Assembly: GCA_016271365.2 (NCBI GenBank)
Contig: CM057450.1
Coordinates: 1,804,701,967-1,804,765,966 of the forward strand
Direction: 5' to 3'
Origin: Neoceratodus forsteri
Taxonomy: Eukaryota; Chordata; Ceratodontiformes; Ceratodontidae
Length of the DNA stretch: 64,000 nucleotides
The position numbers and the translations under genes are program-made. The notes beneath the pieces were generated by a model. That model was not told the origin of the DNA. It worked only from the letters and a program-made list of their open reading frames with translations, and did no database searches. Each line of letters opens with the position of its first letter. Within the stretch, counting starts at the first letter, position 1. Below are positions 22,801-33,772 of this stretch, in pieces.

Positions 22801-24204
22801 GTCTCAGTTATCCATTCATCTAAAAATATACTTAAACTACCTTTGGTTGGTGAGCTCAAAATTATTGGTAATATTAGAATTCAGCAGCATATTGTGAGTT
22901 AGATATGTTTATTAATTTAACTATAATGTGCTGTTTCTAGTTTTTCTGCAGTGTGTAACGTAGAATAACGTATGACTTTTCACGTGTTACAAGATTTGTT
23001 CACACCCCAAGTTGTGTTACTACACAGCATGAGTGCAAAGCTTGAAATTGTATTTTTTCACTGTTTAATGATCTGAGGATGCCCGAGTTGCTTTATTAAT
23101 ATATAAAGTAAAAACCTTTTAAGATTACAGCTGTATGACATCTCAGGGCCATCGTCGCATACAGTTGTTGGGCTCCTGCCTCACACAGAAGCTGCTCGCT
23201 CTGCACCTCAGACTTCTCCTTCCATAGCTCAGACATAGAAACAGGAGAACATGTTAAGTGCTCTCTCGGCCAGTGAGCGTTTGAACCTTCAGCCAGTAGT
23301 TTGATGACCCACTCACCTCATTTATATGTGCTCTCCCTTGCAGACACATTCAGGCTGTGTGTCTTAAGTTTGTTTGTTTGTTTATTTAAAACATATTTCA
23401 TCAGGTGAGCAAACAGAGCCCAGGATGCTCGTTTCCAGTTGCGACGTGGGGTGAGGAAAGGGGAAGATAGGATAGTAGAGGTGTAATACATGCATAATGC
23501 AGAAATACAGAGGAGATACATTGGAAATAAATGGTGCTTGACCAGAATTCCTCAACCTTCCAGTATTGGCACTTACTTGTGATCCCCAGTGACCAAAACA
23601 ACTGTATTGGCCAGCCTGGGAATGTTGGGTGTAAGCTTTACTGGCTCAATACAATTTGCACTATGCCCTGGGCCAGTAAACTAGTATTAAGGTTGAATCC
23701 TAGATACATCATTTGTTATGTCACAGACTTATTATGGAGTTTGACAGCAACTGGCTTTGGATTGATAACACTGTAATCATTAATTATAAAAAAGCTATTA
23801 GTGGGAGGTTGGAATTCTAGTACAATTATTACCTGGCGCTGCTTGACGCCAGCCCCAGCTGGTGTTTGGCACTGTCTTGGATAGTGACCCTACCTAGCTG
23901 AATAGAACTGAAAATTAATTTGTAGCAAGTTATTTGTTTTTCGAAAAAAGAAATTTAATTATCTGGTTTGCTTGGGAAAATTTAAGTTGCTATGTTAGTG
24001 AAAATTTTTTCTGCATCTTTATCACTTGGAACTGCAGTTGTGAGTCACCTTCTTTTCTGCCACTCAGTAACTGTCTGTTTTACCATAGTCTAGTTTTGCA
24101 GCTGGGGAACTTAATTAATTCTAGGACTAAAGAATGCAGAAAATGATTTTCCCATACTGGAGTCCTGGTCTAGGTTTTATAGAAGCATTTTGCTGCATTT
24201 CACC
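22801..24204. other. Unassigned intron sequence
   Basis: No gene recognised. A (TTTG)n/(TTTA) stretch near 23369-23392 followed by CATATTTCATCAGGTGAGCAAA could be another decayed TAAA-tailed element on the minus strand. Short ORFs have no recognisable product. Confidence 0.35.
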
Positions 24205-25440
24205 AAGTCTGAGTCCATGAAAGTGGACAAAGCAGTGGGTCAGGATGGGTATTCAGGGAGCCCATGGAGGTACTGGTTGCACCTCTGATAGTCCTGTTTA
24301 ACAGCTCATTGGAAACTTGAGTGGTTCCAGAGGAGTGTAGGAGGGCAGATGTAGTCCCACGGCACAAAAGTAGTAGCAAAGAGGAGGCTGGCAATTATAG
24401 TCCAGTCAGCCTGTCATCGGAGGTGGGGAAGTTAATGGAATCACTGCCGAAGGAAAGGATTGTGGAATATCTTGAATCCAGTGGGTTAAAAGACCCGAGG
24501 CAGCATGGATTCAGGAGGGAGGCAGTGTCAAATGACTCTTAATAGAGCTCTTTGACTGGGTGATCAAGGAATTAGATCAGGGTGGAGCAGTTGACATGGC
24601 CTACCTAGATTTCAGTAAGGCTTTCGACATTGTTCCACAGAGGAGGCTAGTCATCAAGCTCAGTAGCTTAGGAGTAGGTCCAAAAGTGGTAAACTGGGTA
24701 AGAAATTTGTTGAGGGATAGGTGATAGAGGGTGGTAGTAAACTGAATTCACTCCAGGCAAGGGAGGGTGACCAGCGGGGTTCCTCAGGGATCAGTGCTGG
24801 GACCAGTCCTCTTTAATGTCTTTATAAGTGATATTACCCAGGAGCTGGAAGGAAGGTATGCCTTTTTGCAGATGACACCACAGTCTGCAATAGGGTGGAC
24901 ATTCTGGGGAGTGGAAAGGATGAACAGCGACCTGAGAAAACGTGAGGAGTGGTCAAGGGTATGGCAGCTAGGTTTCAGTGCAAAAATTGCAAAGTAATGC
25001 ATTTGGGGCACAGAAATCCAGTGGAGGAGTACAACATGGGTGGGATGGTTCTGACAACCACCAAGCAGGAGAGACCTGGGGGAGATCGTATTGAATTACC
25101 TAAAGGTGGCCATGCAGCACAACAAGGCAGTCGGAAGGTCTTGTGGGATGCTGGGATGCATAGGGAGGGGTATCACCAGCAGAAAGAGGGAGGTGGTGTT
25201 GCCTCTGTATAGATCACTGATAAGACTGTGTCTAGACTACTGTGTCCAGTTCTAGAGACCACATCTCCAGAAGGACATAGACAGGGTAGAGGCAGTACAG
25301 AGGAGGGCAACTAAAATGGTTCAGGGTCAGTGGCCCTATGAGGAGAAACTCGGGGACCTATATATGTACACCCTGGAAAAGAGGAGGGAGATGGGGAACA
25401 TGATAGAGACTACCTTGCGGGGTTAAAAAAGGTACAATAA
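24205..25440 (+). pseudogene. CR1 RT
   Basis: Translation shows KVDKAVGQDG near 24222, VVPRHKSSSKEEAGNYSPVS (24349-24408) and LKDPRQHGFRREA. The first catalytic Asp is in AYLDFSKAFDIVPQRRL (~24602-24650). [20 protein letters not shown] (24770-24829) follows. The YADD-box region is frame-shifted (FADDTTVCN in another frame near 24868), then HLGHRNPVEEYN and LRLCLDYCVQF. Breaks include a TAA near 24541, a TAG near 24724 and several frameshifts. It would be non-functional. Confidence 0.83.
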
Positions 25441-25460
25441 GGTACAGGAGGGGAGTATTT

Positions 25461-25776
25461 GTTTTTTTTCTCCCCCGCCTGGGACCCCAGCAGACACGCG
25501 CATGCATGCGCATGGAGGTGCACATGCATGCCGGGTACCGGCTCAGCCCCTTCCACCATACCACTGGCAATCGCCTGCCAACCCCTCCGCTTCCCAGCGG
25601 ACCTCCACCCGCTGGGAGCAGAACTACAGGCTGCCAGCAACCTCTCCTGGGAGAGGAGAGCCACCTTTTGGCTGCTCAGTCCGGCTCCCCAATGACCTGA
25701 GGTAGTTCCCGAACCCGGGTCTCCGGCGCAAGGCAAGGCATCCAGTGCCTCAGCCCTCAGTACCACCAGGCTGGCA
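25461..25776 (-). mobile_element. tRNA-derived SINE inserted in CR1
   Basis: On the minus strand it starts at 25776 with GCCAGCCTGGTGG and has a Pol III B-box-like GGGTTCGGGAAC (25716-25705). It ends in an A-run (T8 at 25462-25469 on +). An exact 13-bp target duplication GAGGGGAGTATTT flanks it (25448-25460 and 25777-25789). The head is shared with the SINE at 32386-32967, while the bodies differ. The GGC-x-CTGGA plus B-box layout resembles a tRNA-Leu/Ser head; this is an inference. Confidence 0.88.
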
Positions 25777-26125
25777 GAGGGGAGTATTTTTCAGAAAAAA
25801 AGATGCTTAAGGACAAGGGGGCATGATAAGAAGCTGAAGGGAGGTAGTTTCAGAAGAGATGTGAGGAAGTACTTAACAGAAAGAGTGGTGGATTCCTGGA
25901 ACAATCTTCCAGTGGAGGTGATGGGGGCAGAAACTGTGTGTGTGGTGGGGGGTTCAAGAATGCATGGGATAGGCATAAAGGAATCTTGGGGAAAGGGAAG
26001 GGGCAGTGTAAATGGGCCAAAGATCAGGTAAGATCTCCAGTGATAGTATAGGCAGGGAAAAGTGGGCAGACTGGGTGGGTCAAGTGGTCCTTAATTGCCG
26101 GCAAATTCTATGTTTCTCTGTTTCT

Positions 26126-28711
26126 GAGTCTTTACCTGAATTGTGTTAAAGACATATAATATTATTCAAGTTTAAGTCTTAGTTCCCAATTTGAGCAAAA
26201 TGCTTTCGCCTCAGTAAAAAACTCCTCTTTGTATAATACTTTTTGCTGTTTGATCCGGTTTTGCATGAAAAATTATCATAAACTTGGTTTAAATTCTGTT
26301 TCTGCATTAACGATAGAAACTCTTGTGTGTGCTGTGGAACATTCGACCTTCGACCTCATGCCTCGTGACGCAATGGAGGAGGGTCTGTATTTCCCAATGA
26401 ATGCAGTTTCTGTCTTTAAAAGGGATTTCTGCTTTGGAGATGACTTTGATAATGTTTATTTTTTTAAGACTGCTTGGCAGATCCAATAGACTTCTTGCAG
26501 GCTTAGAAGAGTAAGTCTGCTGGAAGGAAGCAGGAAAATTACACAGTGACTGATGGACTACTTTTCAGTGTCCTTCTGCCACCACCTGCCTGCTGAAGGA
26601 TATTCTCATAATGATTGCATGTAAAAGAAAGACTTATATGTGGTCTCTATGGTTGGGTTGATGCAACCAGAACTGTTGGGTGTTGTAATAATGTAAGGTG
26701 CAATGCCCCCCTTTGGGGGGCTTACCTTAAAGCCTCCCGTCTACCTGTTCCTCTTCCTGGTGTCTGTGACTTATTACCGCCACAGCCCGAGTCCGTATTG
26801 TATGCCTCAGTTTTCCCTGAACAGCCCTATGCTTTGATTCAGCCTAGTTCGGGCTTAAGAGCTAAGTTGTGAGCTGCCAGCATCTCTTCCATGCAGCTGG
26901 TGCTCGCGTGTGCGCCGTGGGGGTGCTTTGATCTTTCCGACCGCTGCTGCGGTCTACCGTAGGATGATCCAGAGGTCCTGGTGTCTTTGTTATTTTAAAT
27001 AGACACTGAGGACCAGTGCAAGGCCATTGAGAGGCCCCTAAAAAGTTTAAAAATAAAGTTTGGAGACACGCTAAATTGCGGCTATGTTTGGGGCTAATGG
27101 ATATTAATAGGCCCTTCTTGCATATTAATGAGGATGCTGTCTGGGGCACTGTATTATGGGGACAGCGACAGGAAAAGTACTAAATGTAAATATAAAATGT
27201 GATTGCTATAAAGGGCACTAGTGGGGTTACGTAACTGTGGGGTTTTAAAATGAATGAAGTATTTAATCTGGCTGCACTAGAACTTGAGAGTGGGAACTGC
27301 CTGGACTGCTTGGGAACTTTTATAATTTAGCAGCCATCTTTGTAGCCTGTCAACCAATCGCGAGCCATTATTTGCCAAAGGGACTCTTGATACTTGCCAG
27401 AGATTTTTTGGGGAAAAAGGACGTACAGTCATTGGTGCCCAAATTCTAACCAATTAAGAGACTTAAACTGTGACTAACAGCTTAGGCAGCCAATTGTATT
27501 GCTGGAACTTTGACCTTTATTTATAGAGGGACTGTTTGAACTGGATTAGTCTTGAGTCAGGCTGAGTCAGTCTTGGGGAGTCTTTGGTCAGAGCTGGAAG
27601 GCTCCTTGCAGCTGAGGGAGATTTGGGGAGAGGCCTGGTTTGCCTGAACTCTTATTGAATCGTTGGGACTGCCAAGTCTGCAGACCGATCTGCACTTCTC
27701 CAGAAAAGGAGAAAAAGAAGCAATTTCACTGGAGCTAAATTCCAGACCGAAAGTGGGATCAGAACTTGACAGATCCCCAACCTGCATCTTGGTAAGAAAC
27801 TGTTTTTGACTCAGAGACTGGCCTAAATCGCAAGCCTGGAGTCACCGTAATTGTTTCCAGCCACTTTGCCAAAAGAGGGAGACCTGAACTTTTATCTGCC
27901 AGCTTACATTTCTAGGACTACAGATTGCAAGCGGGTAAGCTGTGCGCCCTGTGCTGGAACTGTACCAAAGCTGAGCCTGTGATGCCAAATAAATTGCTTA
28001 AGAGACTGTTGCTGCCTGTGAGACAAAAACTGCTAGATGACCAGAGAAGGGAGTGAAATCATAAGCGAATAATCGCTTGGGTTGTGGCCGACTTGGGAGG
28101 GATGCCTTGAAGTAGGGGTGAGTCGTGCCATTCCGGGTCCCTGTATCTTGGTCCTTGCTGAAAAGGATGAAGGCCTGCAGCTACAAGCCAGAGAGACGAA
28201 TCTTGCCTCGAGGGGAGTCGATCTGGAAATCATCCCAGATCCTGAGGTCCATGGTTCAGTGAGTAACAATGGGGCCTACTCCTGCAGTCAGTTTAAAGTG
28301 TTTTGCCATCTGATTTGCCTGTCAGTTTCAAGCTGCTGTTTAGATTGTTTTGCAGGCCATCGGGCCTGGGGATTACAAATTTTCTTGGGAATAAAGTGTT
28401 GTGCATGTTGCAAAAGCCAGATGTCAAAGAATTAATAATCAGTATTTCATTTAAAGGCCCCAACCAGCTGCACCACCGGCCGACCCGTGGAAACGCTTCA
28501 GGCCTGCAGCATAGCTTATCCTGGGTACTCAGTGAGGTTAACTGGACAGACCAGGGGGGTGGATATGTTGTGTCAAATGCTGTATAGTGACAAAATACTG
28601 CTGAAACCTAAAGTACTAACTAATTTAATTTCAAATTGCATCCCCTACCCCTTGTTTAAAACCCTAAATAAATCAGTTTGTTGTTTGAATGTTAACTTGG
28701 TCCATAAGCAT
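26126..28711. other. Unassigned, possible decayed LTR-type repeat
   Basis: No coding domain recognised. A TATA-like TTTATTTATAG (~27515) and an AATAAA (27987-27992) lie in a moderately GC-rich 1-kb stretch, which could suggest a solo LTR. I found no matching partner, PBS or target duplication. Short ORFs at 28082-28435 and 28303-28587 have no recognisable product. Confidence 0.3.
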
Positions 28712-28719
28712 ATTATTAC
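28712..28719. repeat. hAT target-site duplication, left
   Basis: ATTATTAC, identical to 29059-29066 on the other side of the MITE. Confidence 0.9.
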
Positions 28720-29058
28720 CAAGGCCCCTGGAATTCTGCGATTCTGCGGTTGTGGAATTTTCCGCAGAATATATATAGTGCCGCAGAATTCATTGTTTGT
28801 GGTGAATTTTCATTCAAATATACTGTTTTTCCATAGTGTCAGGCTTTCTTTCCCATCTCGTTTATCCTGAAGCCCCTCCTCTGCGCTCAGCATGTGATGT
28901 CATAGATGCCATAACATCATATTTAGCCAGTGGCAGGACTGCGTTTTGCCAGAGAAATAAATAAATCATGTCGCAGAAATCAGAAAATGTTGCCGCAGAA
29001 GCCAAGGAGCCCTGCCGCAGAAATCAGAAAATTTTGCCGCAGAGCATTAGGGGCCCTG
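28720..29058. mobile_element. hAT-type MITE (339 bp)
   Basis: Left end CAAGGCCCCT and right end AGGGGCCCTG form ~10-bp terminal inverted repeats with one mismatch. They are flanked by an exact 8-bp target duplication (ATTATTAC), the hallmark of hAT superfamily transposition. The interior has repeated TGCCGCAGA motifs near both ends (for example ~28775, 28990, 29013, 29034), typical of subterminal transposase-binding repeats. There is no transposase ORF, so it is non-autonomous. Confidence 0.92.
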
Positions 29059-29066
29059 ATTATTAC
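29059..29066. repeat. hAT target-site duplication, right
   Basis: Exact second copy of ATTATTAC, bordering the MITE end CCCTG. Confidence 0.9.
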
Positions 29067-30429
29067 TGAGTGCTGGGTTAATTCAAATAACTGTAAAGTA
29101 TTGTGTTGGTATTGCTGTAACAATTTATTTGCAGGGCACAGGGTACATTCAGGAGTTCCAGACCCTGTTGGTAAGTGTGGTCACTCTGAGCATATTATTA
29201 GCACTCTCCCTTAATTGTAAATTAAATGCAAAATAAAGTGTGTTATGGGAATTTTTGTATAAGGTCACTAGATGGGGCTGTGGGTAGGTACAACTTCCCA
29301 GAGGGTTGTGCTAGCTTAACATCTTACCCAAATAAAGAATTCTCTGGGTGGAGGCACCACGCTAATAGCAGTATTGTTAAAATAGAGCCTCTGGTAACAG
29401 CTAAACCCGAACCAGGTACCTCAACCTGCATCTAGTTAGGCAGGCAGGGGTAGTAGCCCATTGGAAGGTGGCTCCTGGGTTACATAGGGCCGTAAAACTT
29501 CACCAGCAAAATTGGTGCAAAGTTGAGATTATTGCACTACGTGTAACCGGGTGAACTTTCCCGACTTCACCCCCAACTTGGCATGCTATATTCTCTCACC
29601 CCCATCAGTGCCAACCATTGGATATAATGGCTTCCACCCTCATTGCACCCTTACCTCCTACCCACCCCCAGTCCCAGTGAAATTGTATTCCGAGATAAAA
29701 TTATTTAAATTGTCACTTAGTTTCATCTGTTACCTCCCCTTATTCCCTCTTGCTACACAGGCATAGCCTTAAAAGTTATACCACAACCACATCCAGCCTC
29801 TGGCATCCCCCACTCCCTCTCTTTCCCCCCTCCTTACCCCAAAGTCCAAAGATACAGGGTGCGCTGGTTTGGGATGGTGCTGCCAGTAAAAAAGGAAACT
29901 GTTTCACCGTGGAGCCAGTCTGTCTGTCGCAAACACATTCCTCTCCATTGTTATTCATCTGTAAATGATGGATTAACTCACGACGTGATTTTATAGTAAC
30001 ACCTGATTGATACTCTGCAAGGCATGAGCGATGGAATCCCTAGAGTGGGCTCAGACTAATGACACTCATCGATAGTCTGCTGTGTATTGAAGTAATGCAA
30101 GGCAGGTTTGATGGACTATATGTCCTCTTCTGCCATTTTTTTATTTTCCATACTGATTGTTACCACCTTCCCTGCCATCTTTCCAGGGATACACCCTGTA
30201 TATAAGGGCTATGCCATGTTCAGGCGATTCGTCATCATACTGACGGCAGGTGATTTTTCTTCCCACATTTCTCCTGCAGTCCTCCCTTCTCCCCTGGCCT
30301 GGGCTAGGGGAACCACTGAGAAGGGAGAGAGAGTGGGGAACCTTGCTGGAGCTCCCCCTGAACTGGAGACTAGTAGCAGCAAGGTGGATAACAGTAAGAT
30401 TGAAGTTCACATTGGGTTAGGAAAGAAGC
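29067..30429. other. Unassigned sequence
   Basis: No gene recognised. GGTTTGATGGACTATATGTC followed by CTCTTCTGCCATTTTTT near 30105-30142 resembles a LINE 3' tail of CR1 type, but nothing upstream supports it. Confidence 0.35.
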
Positions 30430-30764
30430 CATGACAGCCAAGAAAAAGGCCTTCACCAGGTACAAATTAAAACAGGGAGGAAAATAGGTGAGAGTACCAA
30501 ATGAGAACAAGGGAAACCAAGAAAGTGGTCATGGAAGCAAAACCAGATACAGAGCTATGTATTGCTGAGGGAGGTGAGAGGTTGGGAAAAACAATTCTTC
30601 AGATATATTAGGGGAAAAGAGACAATGGGAGGGGGAATTGTTAGGCTAGTAGAGGGAGGAAGGGTAATAGAAGAGGACGAGCATAAAGCAGCTGTCCTTA
30701 ATGATTGCTTCTGCTCAACAGCGGGCTTCTGTCAGAGAATGACATTAAGGTGGCTGTAAGGGGG
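30430..30764 (+). pseudogene. CR1 ORF2 relic between endonuclease and RT
   Basis: The plus-strand translation holds RYIRGKETMGGGIVRL near 30597-30645, then a segment ending HKAAVLNDCFCS at ~30718. This is the connector region of CR1 ORF2 (the family's K-x-AEVLNxFFxSVF motif). It stops abruptly at the left end of DIRS copy A. A continuation beyond 37091 was not recognised. Confidence 0.6.
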
Positions 30765-30935
30765 TTCAAACAACATGAAGTCTTGCTGTATTCTGACTAT
30801 TGCAGTTAGCCCCAGCACTCAAACTGCCCCGGAGAGTAGATGGTTAATTTTCTATGCAGAACATAGAACGTTGAGCTCGAGCTCGGTTCAAACCTCTGTC
30901 TGGTGCACTTTGAAGCACAACTGTCAGATTCTTTA
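30765..30935 (+). repeat. DIRS A left inverted terminal repeat
   Basis: Starts TTCAAACAACATGAAGTCTT and is the imperfect reverse complement of ~36890-37063 across ~160 bp. The outermost 30 nt recur as reverse complement in the internal complementary region. Confidence 0.88.
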
Positions 30936-31445
30936 CTCCGCCTAACTGAACGGCTGCTCCGGAGATTTCTCCTTTGCTTATGGTTTGTAAGTTGGTTAAA
31001 GTCTTTGGTTTTACCGATTATTTTTCGCAAGTTCCGGTTTAGATCTCTGTCTGTGGTACAGTAAGTACTAGGTAGTGAACTAGACATAGTAAACTTGTGG
31101 AAATTGTAAAATTGATTTTTCGGCCGGTTCGGCTGAACCAGCCGTTTAGTGATTTATGTATTCTGTCTTTGTTTTTAAACTTAAGAGTGTGGTTACCGGT
31201 CCTTATCGGTTTTAAAAAAACTGCATTTTCTTGTGTTTTTTTCCAATACCTGTGATACGGTTAGAAACCGATAAGGGTGTCTTGCCTGGTTGTTTGCCAT
31301 AAAAAGGGTAAGTTTGTGGTTAGGATGGCTATGTCTGAGAAACCCAAAAGAAAAACCGGCCAACTGGGTTTCAACACTGCAGTGTGTGTGGGGAGGTCTT
31401 TGCTAAGGCTGATCCCCACACCACCTGTGTTTATTGTCTGGGTTT

Positions 31446-31672
31446 TTATTTATTTATTTTTTTTTATTATTTAGTTGTTTAACCAGGTAGTAACACAATA
31501 AGCTGAAAGCTTTTTTACAGGAGCGACCTGGGAGCACAGGAAAGTTAAGTGACTTGCTCAGGGTCACACAGTATGCAAGTGGAAGATATGGGATTCAAAC
31601 CCAAGTCTGGTCTGCTGGATATCACCAGATTTGCAGCTCAGAGCCTTAAACCACTGTGCTATACTGCCTCCC
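31446..31672 (-). mobile_element. CORE-SINE (MIR-like) inserted in DIRS A gag
   Basis: On the minus strand there is an A box TAGCACAGTGG (31661-31651) and a B box GGTTTGAATCCC (31601-31590). A CORE segment GTGTGACCCTGAGCAAGTCA (~31571-31552) follows, very like the MIR core. The 3' tail CTACCTGGTTAAACAAC plus (TAAA)n is shared with the LINEs at 9118 and 52813. DIRS copy B (~44150-44165) lacks it. Exact target duplication unclear. Confidence 0.88.
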
Positions 31673-32385
31673 ACCTATTGACCACCTCGATTCAGGCTGC
31701 CAAATCTGTAAAAATTTCCCCAAGTCTGCCCTGGAAAAAAGATTAGGTAGGCTCAGGGATAAGGAGGCCATGAAGTCTGCTGACCCGGATGGCCAGCCTG
31801 GTTCGGTTCCGACTGAACCTGAGGGAGTGCCCTCTGACCAGGGTGATACTTCTTTGGGCAAGAGGAGAGCCGATCCTGAGGGATCGGTTCCTACAAAAAG
31901 AAAAAGGAAAATCGGCCGGTTCGGTTCCAGAGACCCATTTTCCGACCGCCGAAGAGATTGCCAATGCGATAAGGATTGTAGAATTGCTTCGTCCAGTTCC
32001 ATCTGATCCGGCGCCTTCTGGCAGGTGCTCGGTTTGGTCGGTTCCTCTGGTTCAAGATTATGCCCCTGAAGATTTCTATGAACCGAATTTGGAGGGGGTT
32101 GAAGATTATGATGATGACGACGATGGTGTGGGAGGTCTGGTTGAGCCCATTGAACCGGACATCTCCCCAGACAGGCCTTCTGGTGTTTCCCCTTCTAGGT
32201 TTTCTGAGTCCCCTTCTCACTACATGTTTTACAGGAAAGTGGCAGAAACCCTCAGGCTCCCTGTGGAAGAAGCTGTAGAGGAACAAGAGGAACCTGATTA
32301 TGTAGAGATTATGGAAATCCCAGAGTCCACGAGACTGTCTATTCCCCTTCATAAGTCTTTACGGAAACAGACACAAAAAGATTTT

Positions 32386-32967
32386 TTTTTTTTTTTTTTG
32401 AAATTACTATTTTTTCCTCCTTCCTGCCTGCCATCCCCGACCCTTCAGGAGCCTCAAGGTAGACATCCCTCTGCCTTCCACGCTGCCCGTATGACCCTAC
32501 AGGAACCCCATGAGCTTGGTTTACCCCGGCGGGGATGGGGTGAAACCTACCCCAACAATCAGATTTCGTCGGTTCGGGGGCCATCGGGTGGGCGGAGGCA
32601 CATCGAGGGCACGTCTCCGGAGGCTCCATCTTCCCGGCGATGGCAGGCGTTTTTCCGCTTTCTCCCACCCCCTACAGCGTAGGACTCCCTAACGTCAAGG
32701 CGCAGAGCGCCGACATCACGCTGTATGTTGGCAGCCCTTCCCCTTAACATTGGGGGCTTGCAGTACTCCGAGCCTCCGCTCGGAGTCAGACAAGTGTTTG
32801 GGCTATAGCCTGACCTTCCCCGGAGTAGGCGAGCTGTTGTGGGACACTCAAGCCTAACTCCCCCCGGCCGGCCCATCAGCGACCCGAGTCCGCTCCCGAA
32901 CCCGGGTCGCCGGCGTGGAGCGAGGTGTGGTGTCCAGCGCCTCAACCCTCAGTGCCACCGGGCTGGC
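32386..32967 (-). mobile_element. tRNA-derived SINE inserted in DIRS A gag
   Basis: The head at ~32967 (GCCAGCCCGGTGGCACTGAG on minus) is the same family as at 25776. It carries GGCGCTGGAC (32941-32932) and the B-box-like GGGTTCGGGAGC (32903-32892). It ends in an A18-type tail (T-run 32382-32399 on +). The target duplication AGACACAAAA(A)GATTTT is at 32369-32385 and 32968-32983. DIRS copy B at 44849-44863 shows the uninterrupted site. Confidence 0.9.
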
Positions 32968-33772
32968 AGACACAAAAGATTTTAAAGACTCCAAATTCTG
33001 TACCTCCTTTCGACAGAAGGATGGACAAAAGGTACACCTTATCAGGTTCTGGTACAGAGTACTTGTATCAACAATGCAGCCATGTTGGGGTTGTGCAGGC
33101 TGCAGCCTGTGATAAGGCTAATATACCCTTGGCTTCACACCCCCCAGATAAAGATTCTAGGAAGCTGGATGCCATGGCAAAGAAACAGTACATGGCATCC
33201 GCCTTGGGACTCAGGCAGGCTAATTATATGGCGTATGCAGCCAGGTACCAGAAGTCGAGGTGGGACACTGTACTGGCACTGACTAGCAGGCCTCCCCCAT
33301 CTAGCCTCGGAGCTGGAGGGGGTGGCTGCTGATGGGATTGAGGCATCTAAGGTACAGTTCCATGCTGCTGTGGACTCCAGTGATGTGTTCTCTAGAGTCA
33401 TGGCTGCATCTGTGGCTCTTCGGAGAATGGCTTGGCTCAGATGTACTAGTCTCTCACAGGACACCCAGGCTAAGGCCATGGATTTCCCTGTGGTGGGTAA
33501 TTCTCTGTTTGGGGAGCAGACAGAGAATTACATGAAAAAGATGGATGAGTATAGGACCACCTATTGGAGTCCACAGGCCAAGGAAAGGCAGGCAACTCCT
33601 CAAAGGCAGCAGGCTAGGGGCAGGGGCAGGCCTTTTCATAGGCCTTTCTACCAAGCACAGGCCTCTTCTCCCCTTCCTCAAAGGGGGTTCTTCAGAGGGA
33701 GAGGCAGAAGGGGGATGAGCAGGGCTGCATCCATCCCTCAACCTAAGGCTCCTGCCAAGCAGACACCCTGAT

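Larger units (their letters stand above)
24205..26125 (+). mobile_element. CR1 LINE, 5'-truncated, carrying a SINE
   Basis: A plus-strand CR1 from the RT N-terminal region to the 3' tail, ending AAATTCTATGTTTCTCTGTT at ~26125. It is interrupted by a SINE at 25461-25776. The tail matches those at 5765 (+) and 11371 (-), so all three belong to one CR1 family. Confidence 0.85.
31325..33771 (+). pseudogene. DIRS A gag-like ORF1, broken by two SINEs
   Basis: Likely start ATG 31325 (MAMSEKPKRKTG). Segments in order are a Cys/His region, CQICKNFPKSALEKRLGRL (~31698-31755), and an acidic central part (EDYDDDDDG, ~32101). SPSHYMFYRKVAETLRLPVE and PLHKSL follow, then after the SINE RMDKRYTLSGS, DKDSRKLDAMAKKQYMASAL and FGEQTENYMKKMDEY. 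The Arg/Gly-rich C-terminus RGRGRPFHRPF...GRGRRG ends at 33771. The product would be the structural protein of the DIRS particle. Frameshifts at about 31900-32050 and 33060-33320 and two SINE insertions inactivate it. Confidence 0.8.

Noticed and set aside
25410..25766. 118-codon minus-strand ORF near 25.5 kb
   Set aside because: It lies almost wholly inside the SINE and is a chance ORF.
26229..26489. 86-codon ORF as a further ACOXL exon
   Set aside because: Translation does not resemble acyl-CoA oxidase sequence, and no fitting splice sites were seen.
27430..27450. TGGTGCCCAAATTCTAAC as a primer-binding site
   Set aside because: It is not next to any recognisable LTR boundary, and the match to a tRNA 3' end is weak.
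26126..28711. Possible solo LTR with TATA-like and AATAAA signals
   Set aside because: No partner copy, target duplication, or convincing TG...CA ends could be placed.
31789..32682. 297-codon ORF in DIRS A
   Set aside because: A composite frame: part gag, then straight into the SINE. It is not a real protein.
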